A DNA stretch of 5,754 bases from an uncultured Clostridium sp. (lineage in GTDB: Bacteria > Bacillota > Clostridia > TANB77 > CAG-508): contig CAMMLF010000104.1 in assembly GCA_946497585.1 (NCBI GenBank), positions 1-5,754 on the forward strand, in the 5' to 3' direction. The position numbers were made by a program, and so were the translations under genes. The notes beneath the pieces were generated by a model, which made no database searches, was not told where the DNA came from, and worked only from the letters and a program-made list of their open reading frames with translations. Shown here piece by piece: positions 1 through 5,627 of the stretch (its first letter is position 1; the number at the start of each line of letters is the position of its first letter).

Positions 1-58
1 CGCGGAGGAATGTATATTGTAGCTTAAGTAATAAAATTAAACTGTGAATTATAATGAC
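1..58. other. Downstream flank of the S41 gene, no gene recognised
   Basis: These bases follow the S41 stop codon on the minus strand. I see no GC-rich hairpin with a T-run, so the end of the transcript is probably outside the window. The plus strand has open ends at the edge that are too short to judge. A 15-base segment (42-56) matches, in inverted orientation and with a 9-base gap, the leader of the S41 gene. Confidence 0.4.
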
Positions 59-1273
59 TTATTGTAACAGCTCTTCCATTGCCCTTTTAATCTGTGTATC
101 ATTATCTAAGTCCAATGTTCCTAGGAATAAGTAGTCATCTACTTTTATGTCTGGTTCTACACCTATTTTATTAATTGTATTGTGATTTGGTGTAAAATAT
201 TCATTTGTTGTTATTTTTATTCCACTTCCGTCTGTTAATGGATATAAGGTTTGTATAACACCTTTACCATATGTTGTGTTACCAATTAATGTAGCGTTTT
301 CTACGTTTTCTTTTAGTATACCTGCTAAAATTTCTGATGCACTTGCTGAATATTCATTTACAAGAAGAACTATAGGCATTGTTATAGTTTTATCTTTTTC
401 AGCTTTTATAACTTCTTCCTCACCATTTTTGTCTGATTCTATTAATAGGGTTTGCCCTTTATCTGTCATCATTTCTGCTATATCAAGTGATTCATCTACT
501 ATTCCACCGCCATTATTTCTTATGTCAATTATTAATGATGTTATTCCTTGGTTAGCTAAATCATTGTATGCTTCTTCAAATTGAGATGATACATCACCTT
601 CAAAACTTGAAATGTAAATATATCCTATATTGTTTTCTAACTTCTGTGATGTAACGTGTTTTACTTCTACAGTTTTTCTTTCTATTTCAAAGCTTAATTC
701 TTCTCCATCTCTTAAAATGCCTATTGTGACTTTAGTTCCTTCTACTCCTTTTATGCTATTAGTTATAGTGTCATAGTCGTCCCCATTGCATTCTACTCCG
801 TCAACGCTTGTTATTATGTCACCTGTTTTTAAACCTGCTACTTGTGCTGGAGAATCTTGTATTGTTCCATAAACTAAAATTGTGTTGTTTTCTGTATCTT
901 TTGTAATATATACACCTATTCCAACAAATTCGCCTTCTATGTCTTCTGTAAAGCTAGACATTTCATCCACTGTTAAATATTCTGTATATTCATCATTTAA
1001 GCCTGATACATAGCCTTTTATCGCTCCTTCTATTAAGTCATTTTCGTCTATTTCACCTATGTATTCTTGGTCTATTTTATTTCTTATAACAGATAGTTTT
1101 GCTGACAAACTACTAGATTTTGCTGCACTTCCTATGGCACTTTCGGTTGAACTAAGTTCAGCACTACCATATATCCATACTATAGTTACTATAGATGTTA
1201 TTATTGCAGTAGCAATAATAGTCATAATTGTTTTATATATTGAATTGCCTTGTTTTTTCTTGTTTATATTCAT
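59..1273 (-). CDS. S41 family C-terminal processing protease (CtpA/CtpB-like), membrane-anchored
   Basis: This is a serine protease of 404 residues that cuts proteins near their C-termini on the outer side of the membrane. A short cytoplasmic Lys-rich start is followed by one membrane helix at about 14-36, a helical region at about 50-110, and a PDZ domain at about 113-197 (GIGVYI, then GLKTGDIITSVDG) that binds substrate tails. The S41 core runs from about 215 to 375. The Ser-Lys-Gln catalytic set is complete: Ser311 in SASASEI, Lys337 in TYGKG and Gln341. IDIRNNGGG at 249-257 and GVEPDI at 371-376 are also typical. Length is normal for CtpA/CtpB of Gram-positive bacteria. It lies in the same direction, 161 bases after M23-B, and may share its transcript or use its own weak promoter. 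Substrates are unknown; nearby hydrolases are candidates. I leave the symbol blank because CtpA and CtpB cannot be told apart here. Confidence 0.95.
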   Translation of the reverse strand: MNINKKKQGNSIYKTIMTIIATAIITSIVTIVWIYGSAELSSTESAIGSAAKSSSLSAKLSVIRNKIDQEYIGEIDENDLIEGAIKGYVSGLNDEYTEYLTVDEMSSFTEDIEGEFVGIGVYITKDTENNTILVYGTIQDSPAQVAGLKTGDIITSVDGVECNGDDYDTITNSIKGVEGTKVTIGILRDGEELSFEIERKTVEVKHVTSQKLENNIGYIYISSFEGDVSSQFEEAYNDLANQGITSLIIDIRNNGGGIVDESLDIAEMMTDKGQTLLIESDKNGEEEVIKAEKDKTITMPIVLLVNEYSASASEILAGILKENVENATLIGNTTYGKGVIQTLYPLTDGSGIKITTNEYFTPNHNTINKIGVEPDIKVDDYLFLGTLDLDNDTQIKRAMEELLQ

Positions 1274-1277
1274 ATTT

Positions 1278-1284
1278 CTCCTTT
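1278..1284 (-). promoter_or_regulatory. Ribosome binding site of the S41 protease gene, fixing its start
   Basis: AAAGGAG is followed by 4 bases and the ATG at 1273. The frame is open further up to a TTG at 1318, but that codon lies inside the palindrome and has no ribosome site, so the extra 15 residues are very unlikely to be translated. Confidence 0.85.
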
Positions 1285-1307
1285 CAAAGTTAACTATCAA
1301 ATTTCTA

Positions 1308-1323
1308 TTTAATTGCAATTAAA
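1308..1323. repeat. 16-bp perfect palindrome in the leader of the S41 gene
   Basis: TTTAATTGCAATTAAA is a perfect palindrome, just downstream of the TATAAT at 1334-1339 and 35 bases before the S41 start codon. That is an operator-like position. As RNA it has no room for a loop, so a DNA-binding dimer is more likely than a hairpin. A weaker pair of arms, AAGTTA and TAACTT (1326-1331 and 1287-1292), surrounds it and could close a leader structure next to the ribosome site. Confidence 0.4.
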
Positions 1324-1333
1324 ACTAACTTCC

Positions 1334-1339
1334 ATTATA
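1334..1339 (-). promoter_or_regulatory. Possible -10 box of the S41 protease gene
   Basis: A perfect TATAAT lies about 60 bases before the S41 start codon, followed within 20 bases by the palindrome at 1308-1323. No -35 match is found 16-18 bases upstream and there is no TG extension, so a promoter here would need an activator or another sigma factor. It may equally be chance. Confidence 0.25.
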
Positions 1340-1343
1340 ATTG

Positions 1344-1466
1344 CTACAATTCACAGCTCTGCTTCTTATTCTTAGTTTTAATAAATGTTTTTGAATATTC
1401 AAGCGAGCGGAAAGTATTTCTATATTTTCCTTTATTAACTAGCAGATAAATAATTTTTTGGATCAA
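1344..1466 (-). other. Short open frame between M23-B and the S41 gene, coding status unknown
   Basis: A frame offset from M23-B runs from a TTG at 1466, across the last codons of M23-B, to a TAG at 1344-1346, giving 40 residues. The part beyond the M23-B stop is basic and protein-like (it contains FRSLEYSKTFIKTKNKK, then QSCEL at the end). There is no ATG and no good ribosome site before the TTG, and an in-frame stop lies a few codons further upstream. It could be a remnant of a coding sequence, part of a dispersed intergenic repeat, or a chance open frame. I do not recognise a function. Confidence 0.2.
1391..1402. repeat. 12-bp perfect palindrome TTGAATATTCAA
   Basis: The palindrome lies about 33 bases after the M23-B stop codon. 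It has no flanking run of T on the sense strand and only two G/C pairs, so it does not look like an intrinsic terminator. It may be a protein-binding site or chance in AT-rich DNA. Confidence 0.3.
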
Positions 1467-2661
1467 CGTGAGAACCGTTTTCTCTTACTTCAAAGTGAAC
1501 GTGAGGTCCTGTTGAATTTCCTGTTGAACCCATTTCCATTATTACGTCACCTTGTTTAACAGTCTCACCAACGCTTTTTAAAAGTTTATCTCCATGGGCA
1601 TATAGAGTAACAATTTTTACTCCTTCACTATTTAATCCATGGTCTATCATTACCATATTGCCATATCCACCAGTATTAAAAGCTGAATATATTATTATTC
1701 CATCAGCTGCTGCATATACTGGGTCGCCCGTAGAACCACCAATATCTATTCCATCGTGATTTTTGATTACACCTTGTATAGGATGAAGTCTTGAGCCATA
1801 TGGAGATGTTATATATGAACTTTCTAAAGTTGGCCAAATCATTACTCCACCAGAATATTTTAGTTCATATGTTGACCCATTTATGGTATATTGTATTAAA
1901 TTTTCTAATTCTTCCTGCTGTTTTTTGTATGTTTCTATTTGAGCATTTAATTGCTTTTCACTTTCAGACAAACTATTTTTTTGATTTTCGTATACCGTTC
2001 TTGTATTTGTAAGTACTACGGTTTGCTTCTCGGCTTCAACTTTTGCTATTTTCATTTGAGCCTTGTCTTCTTCTAGTTCATTATTTATTTTTTCTAATTC
2101 TTGTTTGGTTTGTTCTAATTCATCAATTGTTTGTGAGTCGATCTCAGCTATTCTTTGTATTGCATAATATTTTGACACAAAGTCTATTATGCTCTTTGAG
2201 TTCATTAAAACATCTAAATATTTAGTTTCTCCATTTTTGTATATAGCAACAAGTCGACTTTTTAAAAGATTAAGTTTTTTCTCGTATTTTTCTTGAGCTT
2301 CTTGAAGCTGTGCTTCTGACTCTGCTACCTTTTGTTGCAATTCTTCATACTGACTATTTACTTGATCTAATGTTGCTTGGTATTCGTTTATTTTGTCATC
2401 CATTTCTTGAAGTTGCACAACTGCTTCACTTAGCTCTTCTTGAACATATGTTAATTGTTCTTCGGCTTTTGCAAGTTCTTCTTCAACCTGCTCTTTTTGC
2501 TCGTTTAAAGACAATGAATTTACTGTATTATTTGAAATTTCATTTGTGTTCTCGCTTAAAGTAGCTGTATCTTCTGCTGCTCTAACAAAATAGAGGCACG
2601 AAGATAATATAAGAGTAGTTAAAATTAGCACAGTAATTGTCCTAGCTATTTTATTTCTCAT
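1435..2661 (-). CDS. Coiled-coil M23 (LytM) peptidoglycan endopeptidase, EnvC/PcsB-like (M23-B)
   Basis: This second wall hydrolase of 408 residues has the same plan as its upstream paralogue. An N-terminal export signal (Arg/Lys-rich start, hydrophobic core at 9-20) is followed by a Ser/Thr/Asn-rich stretch to about 50, a coiled coil at about 51-258, and an M23 domain at about 275-402. The conserved patch in the coiled coil at 131-181 (NLLKSRLVAIYKNGE, then YLDVLMNS) is about half identical by eye to that of M23-A. The M23 residues His302, Asp306, His356, His387 and His389 (GPHVHFE) are all there, so it should be an active zinc endopeptidase. The export signal could be cut by signal peptidase I after Ala28, or Cys22 in LSSC could be lipid-modified; I cannot decide. 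The ATG is preceded by AGGAGG at 2673-2678, 11 bases away. The gene seems to have its own promoter. Confidence 0.93.
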   Translation of the reverse strand: MRNKIARTITVLILTTLILSSCLYFVRAAEDTATLSENTNEISNNTVNSLSLNEQKEQVEEELAKAEEQLTYVQEELSEAVVQLQEMDDKINEYQATLDQVNSQYEELQQKVAESEAQLQEAQEKYEKKLNLLKSRLVAIYKNGETKYLDVLMNSKSIIDFVSKYYAIQRIAEIDSQTIDELEQTKQELEKINNELEEDKAQMKIAKVEAEKQTVVLTNTRTVYENQKNSLSESEKQLNAQIETYKKQQEELENLIQYTINGSTYELKYSGGVMIWPTLESSYITSPYGSRLHPIQGVIKNHDGIDIGGSTGDPVYAAADGIIIYSAFNTGGYGNMVMIDHGLNSEGVKIVTLYAHGDKLLKSVGETVKQGDVIMEMGSTGNSTGPHVHFEVRENGSHVDPKNYLSAS

Positions 2662-2687
2662 TAATCTTTTTGCCTCCTCTAGTTTTC

Positions 2688-2716
2688 ATTTTACAATAAC
2701 TTTTGATAATTTACAA
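2688..2716 (-). promoter_or_regulatory. Candidate sigma-A-type promoter of M23-B
   Basis: A -35 box TTGTAA (2711-2716) and a -10 box TAAAAT (2688-2693) are separated by exactly 17 bases. They match the consensus at 4 of 6 and 5 of 6 positions. Transcription would start a few bases before the AGGAGG at 2673-2678, giving a very short leader. It is the best-spaced pair in any gap of this window, but AT-rich DNA makes such pairs common. Confidence 0.45.
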
Positions 2717-2723
2717 AAGTTAT
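2696..2723. repeat. Inverted repeat overlapping the M23-B promoter (possible operator)
   Basis: Two perfect 10-bp arms, ATAACTTTTG (2696-2705) and CAAAAGTTAT (2714-2723), enclose 8 bases. They cover the -35 box and most of the spacer of the candidate promoter, which is where a dimeric repressor or activator would bind. No run of T follows on either strand and the stem has few G/C pairs, so it is not a good terminator. The regulator is unknown. Confidence 0.5.
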
Positions 2724-2785
2724 ATATCTAATGTTATGTAGACATAAGTTTTATCACATTTTATCCCATATTGCAACCCAAGGTA

Positions 2786-3937
2786 TTAACTATAAATCAA
2801 ACTTGGATGGTTAGTCCATTGCAACGGATCAACTCTGTATCCTTTGCTCCTTCCACCTACATAAACTTCATAATGTAAGTGTGGTCCTGTACTAATGCCA
2901 GTGTTTCCTGATACTGCTATTTGTTGACCTGTAGAAACAACTGTGCCAACAGATACTGTAAACTGTGATAAATGTCCAAATGCTGTATAGTATCCACTAC
3001 CATGGTCTATCATTATGTAATTTCCATATCCCGAAACCCATTGTGCTAATATTACTTTTCCATTAGCTGGTGCATATACTGGAACATAACTTACACCTAT
3101 ATCTATTGCTCCATGGTTTGTTGACGCTCCTGCTGTAGGTGCTGTTCTATTGCCAAATATTGATGTTATTCTATTATAACTATACGATAAAGGCCATTCA
3201 AAACGTCCTCCAGTAAAAGCTCCTTCGTATCCACCCGCACCTTGAGTTGCATCTGCAATTTCTTGTTGAGCTTTTTCTATTGCTTGTTCAAATTCCTCTA
3301 TTTTTTGTTGTAAAGCTTGTTCTTCTGCTGATAATTGACTTATTGTGCTTTGTTTAGCAACTTTTGCAGCCTTAAGTTCAGCATTTTTTGCATCTGTCTC
3401 ACTTTTTACACTTTCAACTTGTGCTTTATTATTTTCAAGTTCTTGTTTTTGATTTTCTATATCTGCTTTTTGCTGAGATACCTCATTAATAAGCTCTGTA
3501 TCTTTTTCTGCTATTGTTTGAATAGCATTATATTTTGTGTACATTTCTATGTAGTTGCTTGAACCAAGAAGTACATCCAAATATGTTGTACCTCCACCTT
3601 TATACATAGCAACCATTCTAGTTTTTAGTAGGTCTTCTTTATGATCTAGCTCCGCTTGCTTTTCTTCTATTTCTTGCTCTTTTTGAGTTATAGAAGAATT
3701 TAATTCATCTAATTGGTTTTGTAAGCTAAATATTTCAGCTTCGATACTTGAAATTTGTGCATTTATTGTATCTAGTTCACTTTCTGCATTTTGTCTTTGC
3801 TCGGTGACTTGGTCTTTTTCATTTTGTGCTTGCTCTTTTTGTTCATTCAGTTCACTAATTGATGCAGCTATACAATTACTAGTATATGCTAAAAGTAGTG
3901 ATATTATAGCAATAAATGTTATAATTTTTTTGTTCAT
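2786..3937 (-). CDS. Coiled-coil M23 (LytM) peptidoglycan endopeptidase, EnvC/PcsB-like (M23-A)
   Basis: This is a secreted or surface wall hydrolase of 383 residues, probably controlled by FtsEX. Residues 1-24 are a signal peptide (two lysines, hydrophobic core, likely cleavage after Ala24). Residues about 28-230 form a long Gln/Glu/Lys-rich coiled coil, interrupted near 103-150 by a conserved patch (LLKTRMVAMYKGGG, then YLDVLLGSS), as in PcsB/CwlO-type proteins. A Gly-rich linker follows, then an M23 domain at about 246-375. Zinc and catalytic residues are all present: His275 and Asp279, His322, and His353/His355 in GPHLHYE. It should therefore cut peptide cross-links, unlike E. coli EnvC, whose M23 domain is degenerate. 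The frame is open to a TTG at 3949, but that lies against the GGAGG ribosome site, so the ATG at 3937 is the start. It lies 123 bases after ftsX in the same direction. It is paralogous to the next gene. Confidence 0.93.
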   Translation of the reverse strand: MNKKIITFIAIISLLLAYTSNCIAASISELNEQKEQAQNEKDQVTEQRQNAESELDTINAQISSIEAEIFSLQNQLDELNSSITQKEQEIEEKQAELDHKEDLLKTRMVAMYKGGGTTYLDVLLGSSNYIEMYTKYNAIQTIAEKDTELINEVSQQKADIENQKQELENNKAQVESVKSETDAKNAELKAAKVAKQSTISQLSAEEQALQQKIEEFEQAIEKAQQEIADATQGAGGYEGAFTGGRFEWPLSYSYNRITSIFGNRTAPTAGASTNHGAIDIGVSYVPVYAPANGKVILAQWVSGYGNYIMIDHGSGYYTAFGHLSQFTVSVGTVVSTGQQIAVSGNTGISTGPHLHYEVYVGGRSKGYRVDPLQWTNHPSLIYS

Positions 3938-3942
3938 GGGTT

Positions 3943-3947
3943 CCTCC
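3943..3947 (-). promoter_or_regulatory. Ribosome binding site of M23-A, fixing its start
   Basis: A perfect GGAGG is followed by 5 bases (AACCC) and the ATG at 3937. The upstream in-frame TTG at 3949 ends directly before or within this site and has no site of its own, so the four extra residues it would add should be dropped. Confidence 0.85.
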
Positions 3948-3961
3948 AAAAATTAATTTTT
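3948..3961. repeat. 14-bp perfect palindrome beside the M23-A ribosome site
   Basis: AAAAATTAATTTTT reads the same on both strands and ends exactly where GGAGG begins. It may be an AT-rich regulator site or a chance result of base composition. The rest of the 123-base gap between ftsX and M23-A (3938-4060) holds no convincing promoter and no GC-rich terminator hairpin, so transcription from ftsEX could read through. Confidence 0.35.
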
Positions 3962-4060
3962 CTTTTTTTTGTGCTATATTTCAAATTTACATCTTTGCCT
4001 TTAAAGCATTTGTGCAATATTTTAAGTATGTATATTTTTTATCTCTTGTTTGCTTTATTA

Positions 4061-4957
4061 CTATACCTTTAAGTATTTTCTCATTGAGATTACACTTCCT
4101 AATACACCAATACCTACGCCTAATACTAAATATACTGTCAAAACTAAGTAGAACATTTCTGAGAAGCTAAGTAGTCCAAAGCCCATTTCTTGAATTAGAA
4201 CTGATTCACCTATACTTCCCATTACGCCATTGTATGCTAGTCCTAAAATAACTAATGTAATAATTGCTGATATGACTCCAATAATTACACCTTCTACTAT
4301 AAATGGTCCTCTTATGAAACTATTTGTTGCTCCAACATATTTCATGATTGAAATTTCTCTTCTTCTTGCGTGTACTGTTAATTTAATTGTATAAGCAATT
4401 ATGAATATTGAAATTATTATTAATAATGCTAAAATAACTATTGTTGTTATTTGTATGCCATTTGCTAATCCTCTTAATCTGTTTATTGTTGTATTTTCAC
4501 TTGCAATTTCATCTACATTATCTAGTGCTAAAACTTCTGATTGAACTTGTTCATTTAGTGAAAGATCTGTTAATGTTACAAAGTATGATGCTGGAAAAGG
4601 ATTTTCTTCATCCCAACCTTCAAATAAGCTTTCATCTCCAAGTGTTGTTTTCATTGAATTTAATGCATCTTCTTTACTTACAAATGTAACTCTATTTACT
4701 CCATTAATGTTTCTTATTTGATTTCCAAGCGATTCTATTTCTTCATTTGTTGCATCTTCATCAATAAATATTTGTATACCTTGCTGACTTTCTAATTGTG
4801 TTATTACACTATTTACATTTTCTCCTATTACAAAGAAAAGTCCAAATATAAACATTGTAGCACACATTATAATTATTGATGCACTTGTCATCTTTTTTTG
4901 TTTGAAGGTGCTTTTAAATCCTTCTTTTATTAAATAACTAAATACATTATACCTCAT
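4061..4957 (-). CDS. ftsX: Cell-division ABC transporter permease-like protein FtsX
   Basis: FtsX is the membrane half of FtsEX and passes the ATPase signal to wall hydrolases through its outer loop. From the ATG at 4957 it has 298 residues: a cytoplasmic N-terminus, a first membrane helix at about 23-46, a large extracellular domain at about 47-168, then helices at about 169-195, 216-242 and 270-292. The family pattern after helix 2 is clear (RRREISIMKYVGATN, then a Pro-Phe and Glu-Gly pair near 218-223). This is four helices with one big loop between the first two, as expected. The frame is open up to a GTG at 4966 and holds another ATG at 4960, but those starts sit in or too close to the AAAGGTGG ribosome site, so I prefer 4957. 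The two paralogous hydrolase genes downstream are the likely partners of the loop. Confidence 0.96.
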   Translation of the reverse strand: MRYNVFSYLIKEGFKSTFKQKKMTSASIIIMCATMFIFGLFFVIGENVNSVITQLESQQGIQIFIDEDATNEEIESLGNQIRNINGVNRVTFVSKEDALNSMKTTLGDESLFEGWDEENPFPASYFVTLTDLSLNEQVQSEVLALDNVDEIASENTTINRLRGLANGIQITTIVILALLIIISIFIIAYTIKLTVHARRREISIMKYVGATNSFIRGPFIVEGVIIGVISAIITLVILGLAYNGVMGSIGESVLIQEMGFGLLSFSEMFYLVLTVYLVLGVGIGVLGSVISMRKYLKV

Positions 4958-5627
4958 CATATCCACCTTTTTCGTCTCTTACAATATTTCCTTGGTCAAT
5001 TCGTATAACCCTTTTATTCATTTTATCTACAATGTCTTTAGCATGAGTTGCTACAACTACTGTTGTTCCTCGTAAATTTATATCATTTAATAGCTCCATT
5101 ATATCCCAAGCAGTATTTGGGTCTAAGTTTCCTGTAGGCTCATCTGCAATAAGCATTGATGGATTATTTACAATTGCTCTTGCTAATGCTACTCTTTGCT
5201 GTTCACCACCAGATAGCTCATTTGGATAAACTTTAGCTTTATTAGCTAGTCCAACAAGTGAAAGCACCATAGGTACTTGTCTTCTGATGTGCTTAGGTGT
5301 AGCTTTTACAACATACATTGCAAATGCAACATTTTCATAAACTGTTTTATCTGGAAGTAGCCTAAAGTCTTGGAAAACTATACCCATACTTCTTCTTAAA
5401 AATGGTACCCTACTTGGCTTTAAAAATGTTGTGTCTTTACCATTTATGATTATGTTACCTGACGTAGGTTCTTCCTCTTTTAGAATTAACTTTATAATGG
5501 TTGATTTTCCTGAACCTGAACTACCAACTAAGAATGCAAATTCACCTTTATTTATTTTAAAACTAATGTTATGAATTGCTTCTGTTCCAGTATCATATTT
5601 TTTGCTGACATTTCTAAATTCTATCAT
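4947..5627 (-). CDS. ftsE: Cell-division ABC transporter ATP-binding protein FtsE
   Basis: This 226-residue protein is the cytoplasmic ATPase of the FtsEX complex, which couples ATP hydrolysis to activation of peptidoglycan hydrolases outside the membrane. All ABC ATPase motifs are visible: Walker A GSSGSGKS at residues 35-42, Q-loop Gln86, signature LSGGEQ at 138-143, Walker B ending in Asp162-Glu163, D-loop near 167-170, and switch His195 in VVATH. Length and the opening MIEFRNVSKKY are standard for FtsE. The ATG start is preceded by a rather distant, weak ribosome site (GAAAGGA about 12 bases upstream). The gene overlaps ftsX by 11 bases, so the two are probably translationally coupled. 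The catalytic Glu is present, so it should hydrolyse ATP. Other small ABC ATPases (MacB/LolD type) look similar, but the adjoining ftsX settles the call. Confidence 0.97.
   Translation of the reverse strand: MIEFRNVSKKYDTGTEAIHNISFKINKGEFAFLVGSSGSGKSTIIKLILKEEEPTSGNIIINGKDTTFLKPSRVPFLRRSMGIVFQDFRLLPDKTVYENVAFAMYVVKATPKHIRRQVPMVLSLVGLANKAKVYPNELSGGEQQRVALARAIVNNPSMLIADEPTGNLDPNTAWDIMELLNDINLRGTTVVVATHAKDIVDKMNKRVIRIDQGNIVRDEKGGYDEV
4963..4970 (-). promoter_or_regulatory. Ribosome binding site of ftsX, inside ftsE
   Basis: AAAGGTGG lies within the last codons of ftsE. It leaves 2 bases before the first ATG (4960) and 5 before the second (4957). The spacing favours the second ATG and excludes the GTG at 4966, which lies inside the site. 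It differs from the consensus AAGGAGG by one base, so ftsX may depend on coupling to ftsE translation. Confidence 0.6.

Noticed and set aside
1..27. GGAGG followed by ATG and a five-codon frame, or the end of a convergent plus-strand gene
   Set aside because: The spacing is too short for a start, all three frames stop within about 45 bases, and no frame can be judged at the window edge.
276..584. Plus-strand open frame of about 100 codons inside the S41 gene
   Set aside because: It is the antisense shadow of a well-supported protease gene, with low-complexity Ser/Ile/Phe-rich translation and no recognisable domain.
1791..2564. Plus-strand open frames opposite M23-B
   Set aside because: They are rich in Leu and Phe because they read the complement of Glu/Lys/Gln coiled-coil codons. 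They lack coherent ribosome sites and family features.
2696..2723. Intrinsic terminator between M23-A and M23-B
   Set aside because: The stem is almost all A/T pairs and is not followed by a T-run on the minus strand; it fits an operator better.
3335..3562. Plus-strand Phe/Cys/Ile-rich open frame opposite M23-A that could look like a small membrane protein
   Set aside because: The hydrophobic look comes from reading the reverse of a coiled coil; there is no independent evidence for expression.
3962..4060. Promoter for M23-A, for example TTGAAA with an AAAAAT 17 bases later
   Set aside because: The implied start would fall on the ribosome site itself, and no other pair in the gap has good boxes and spacing.
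4441..4689. Plus-strand Leu/His-rich open frame opposite ftsX
   Set aside because: It is a shadow of the FtsX outer-loop coding sequence and has no known motif.
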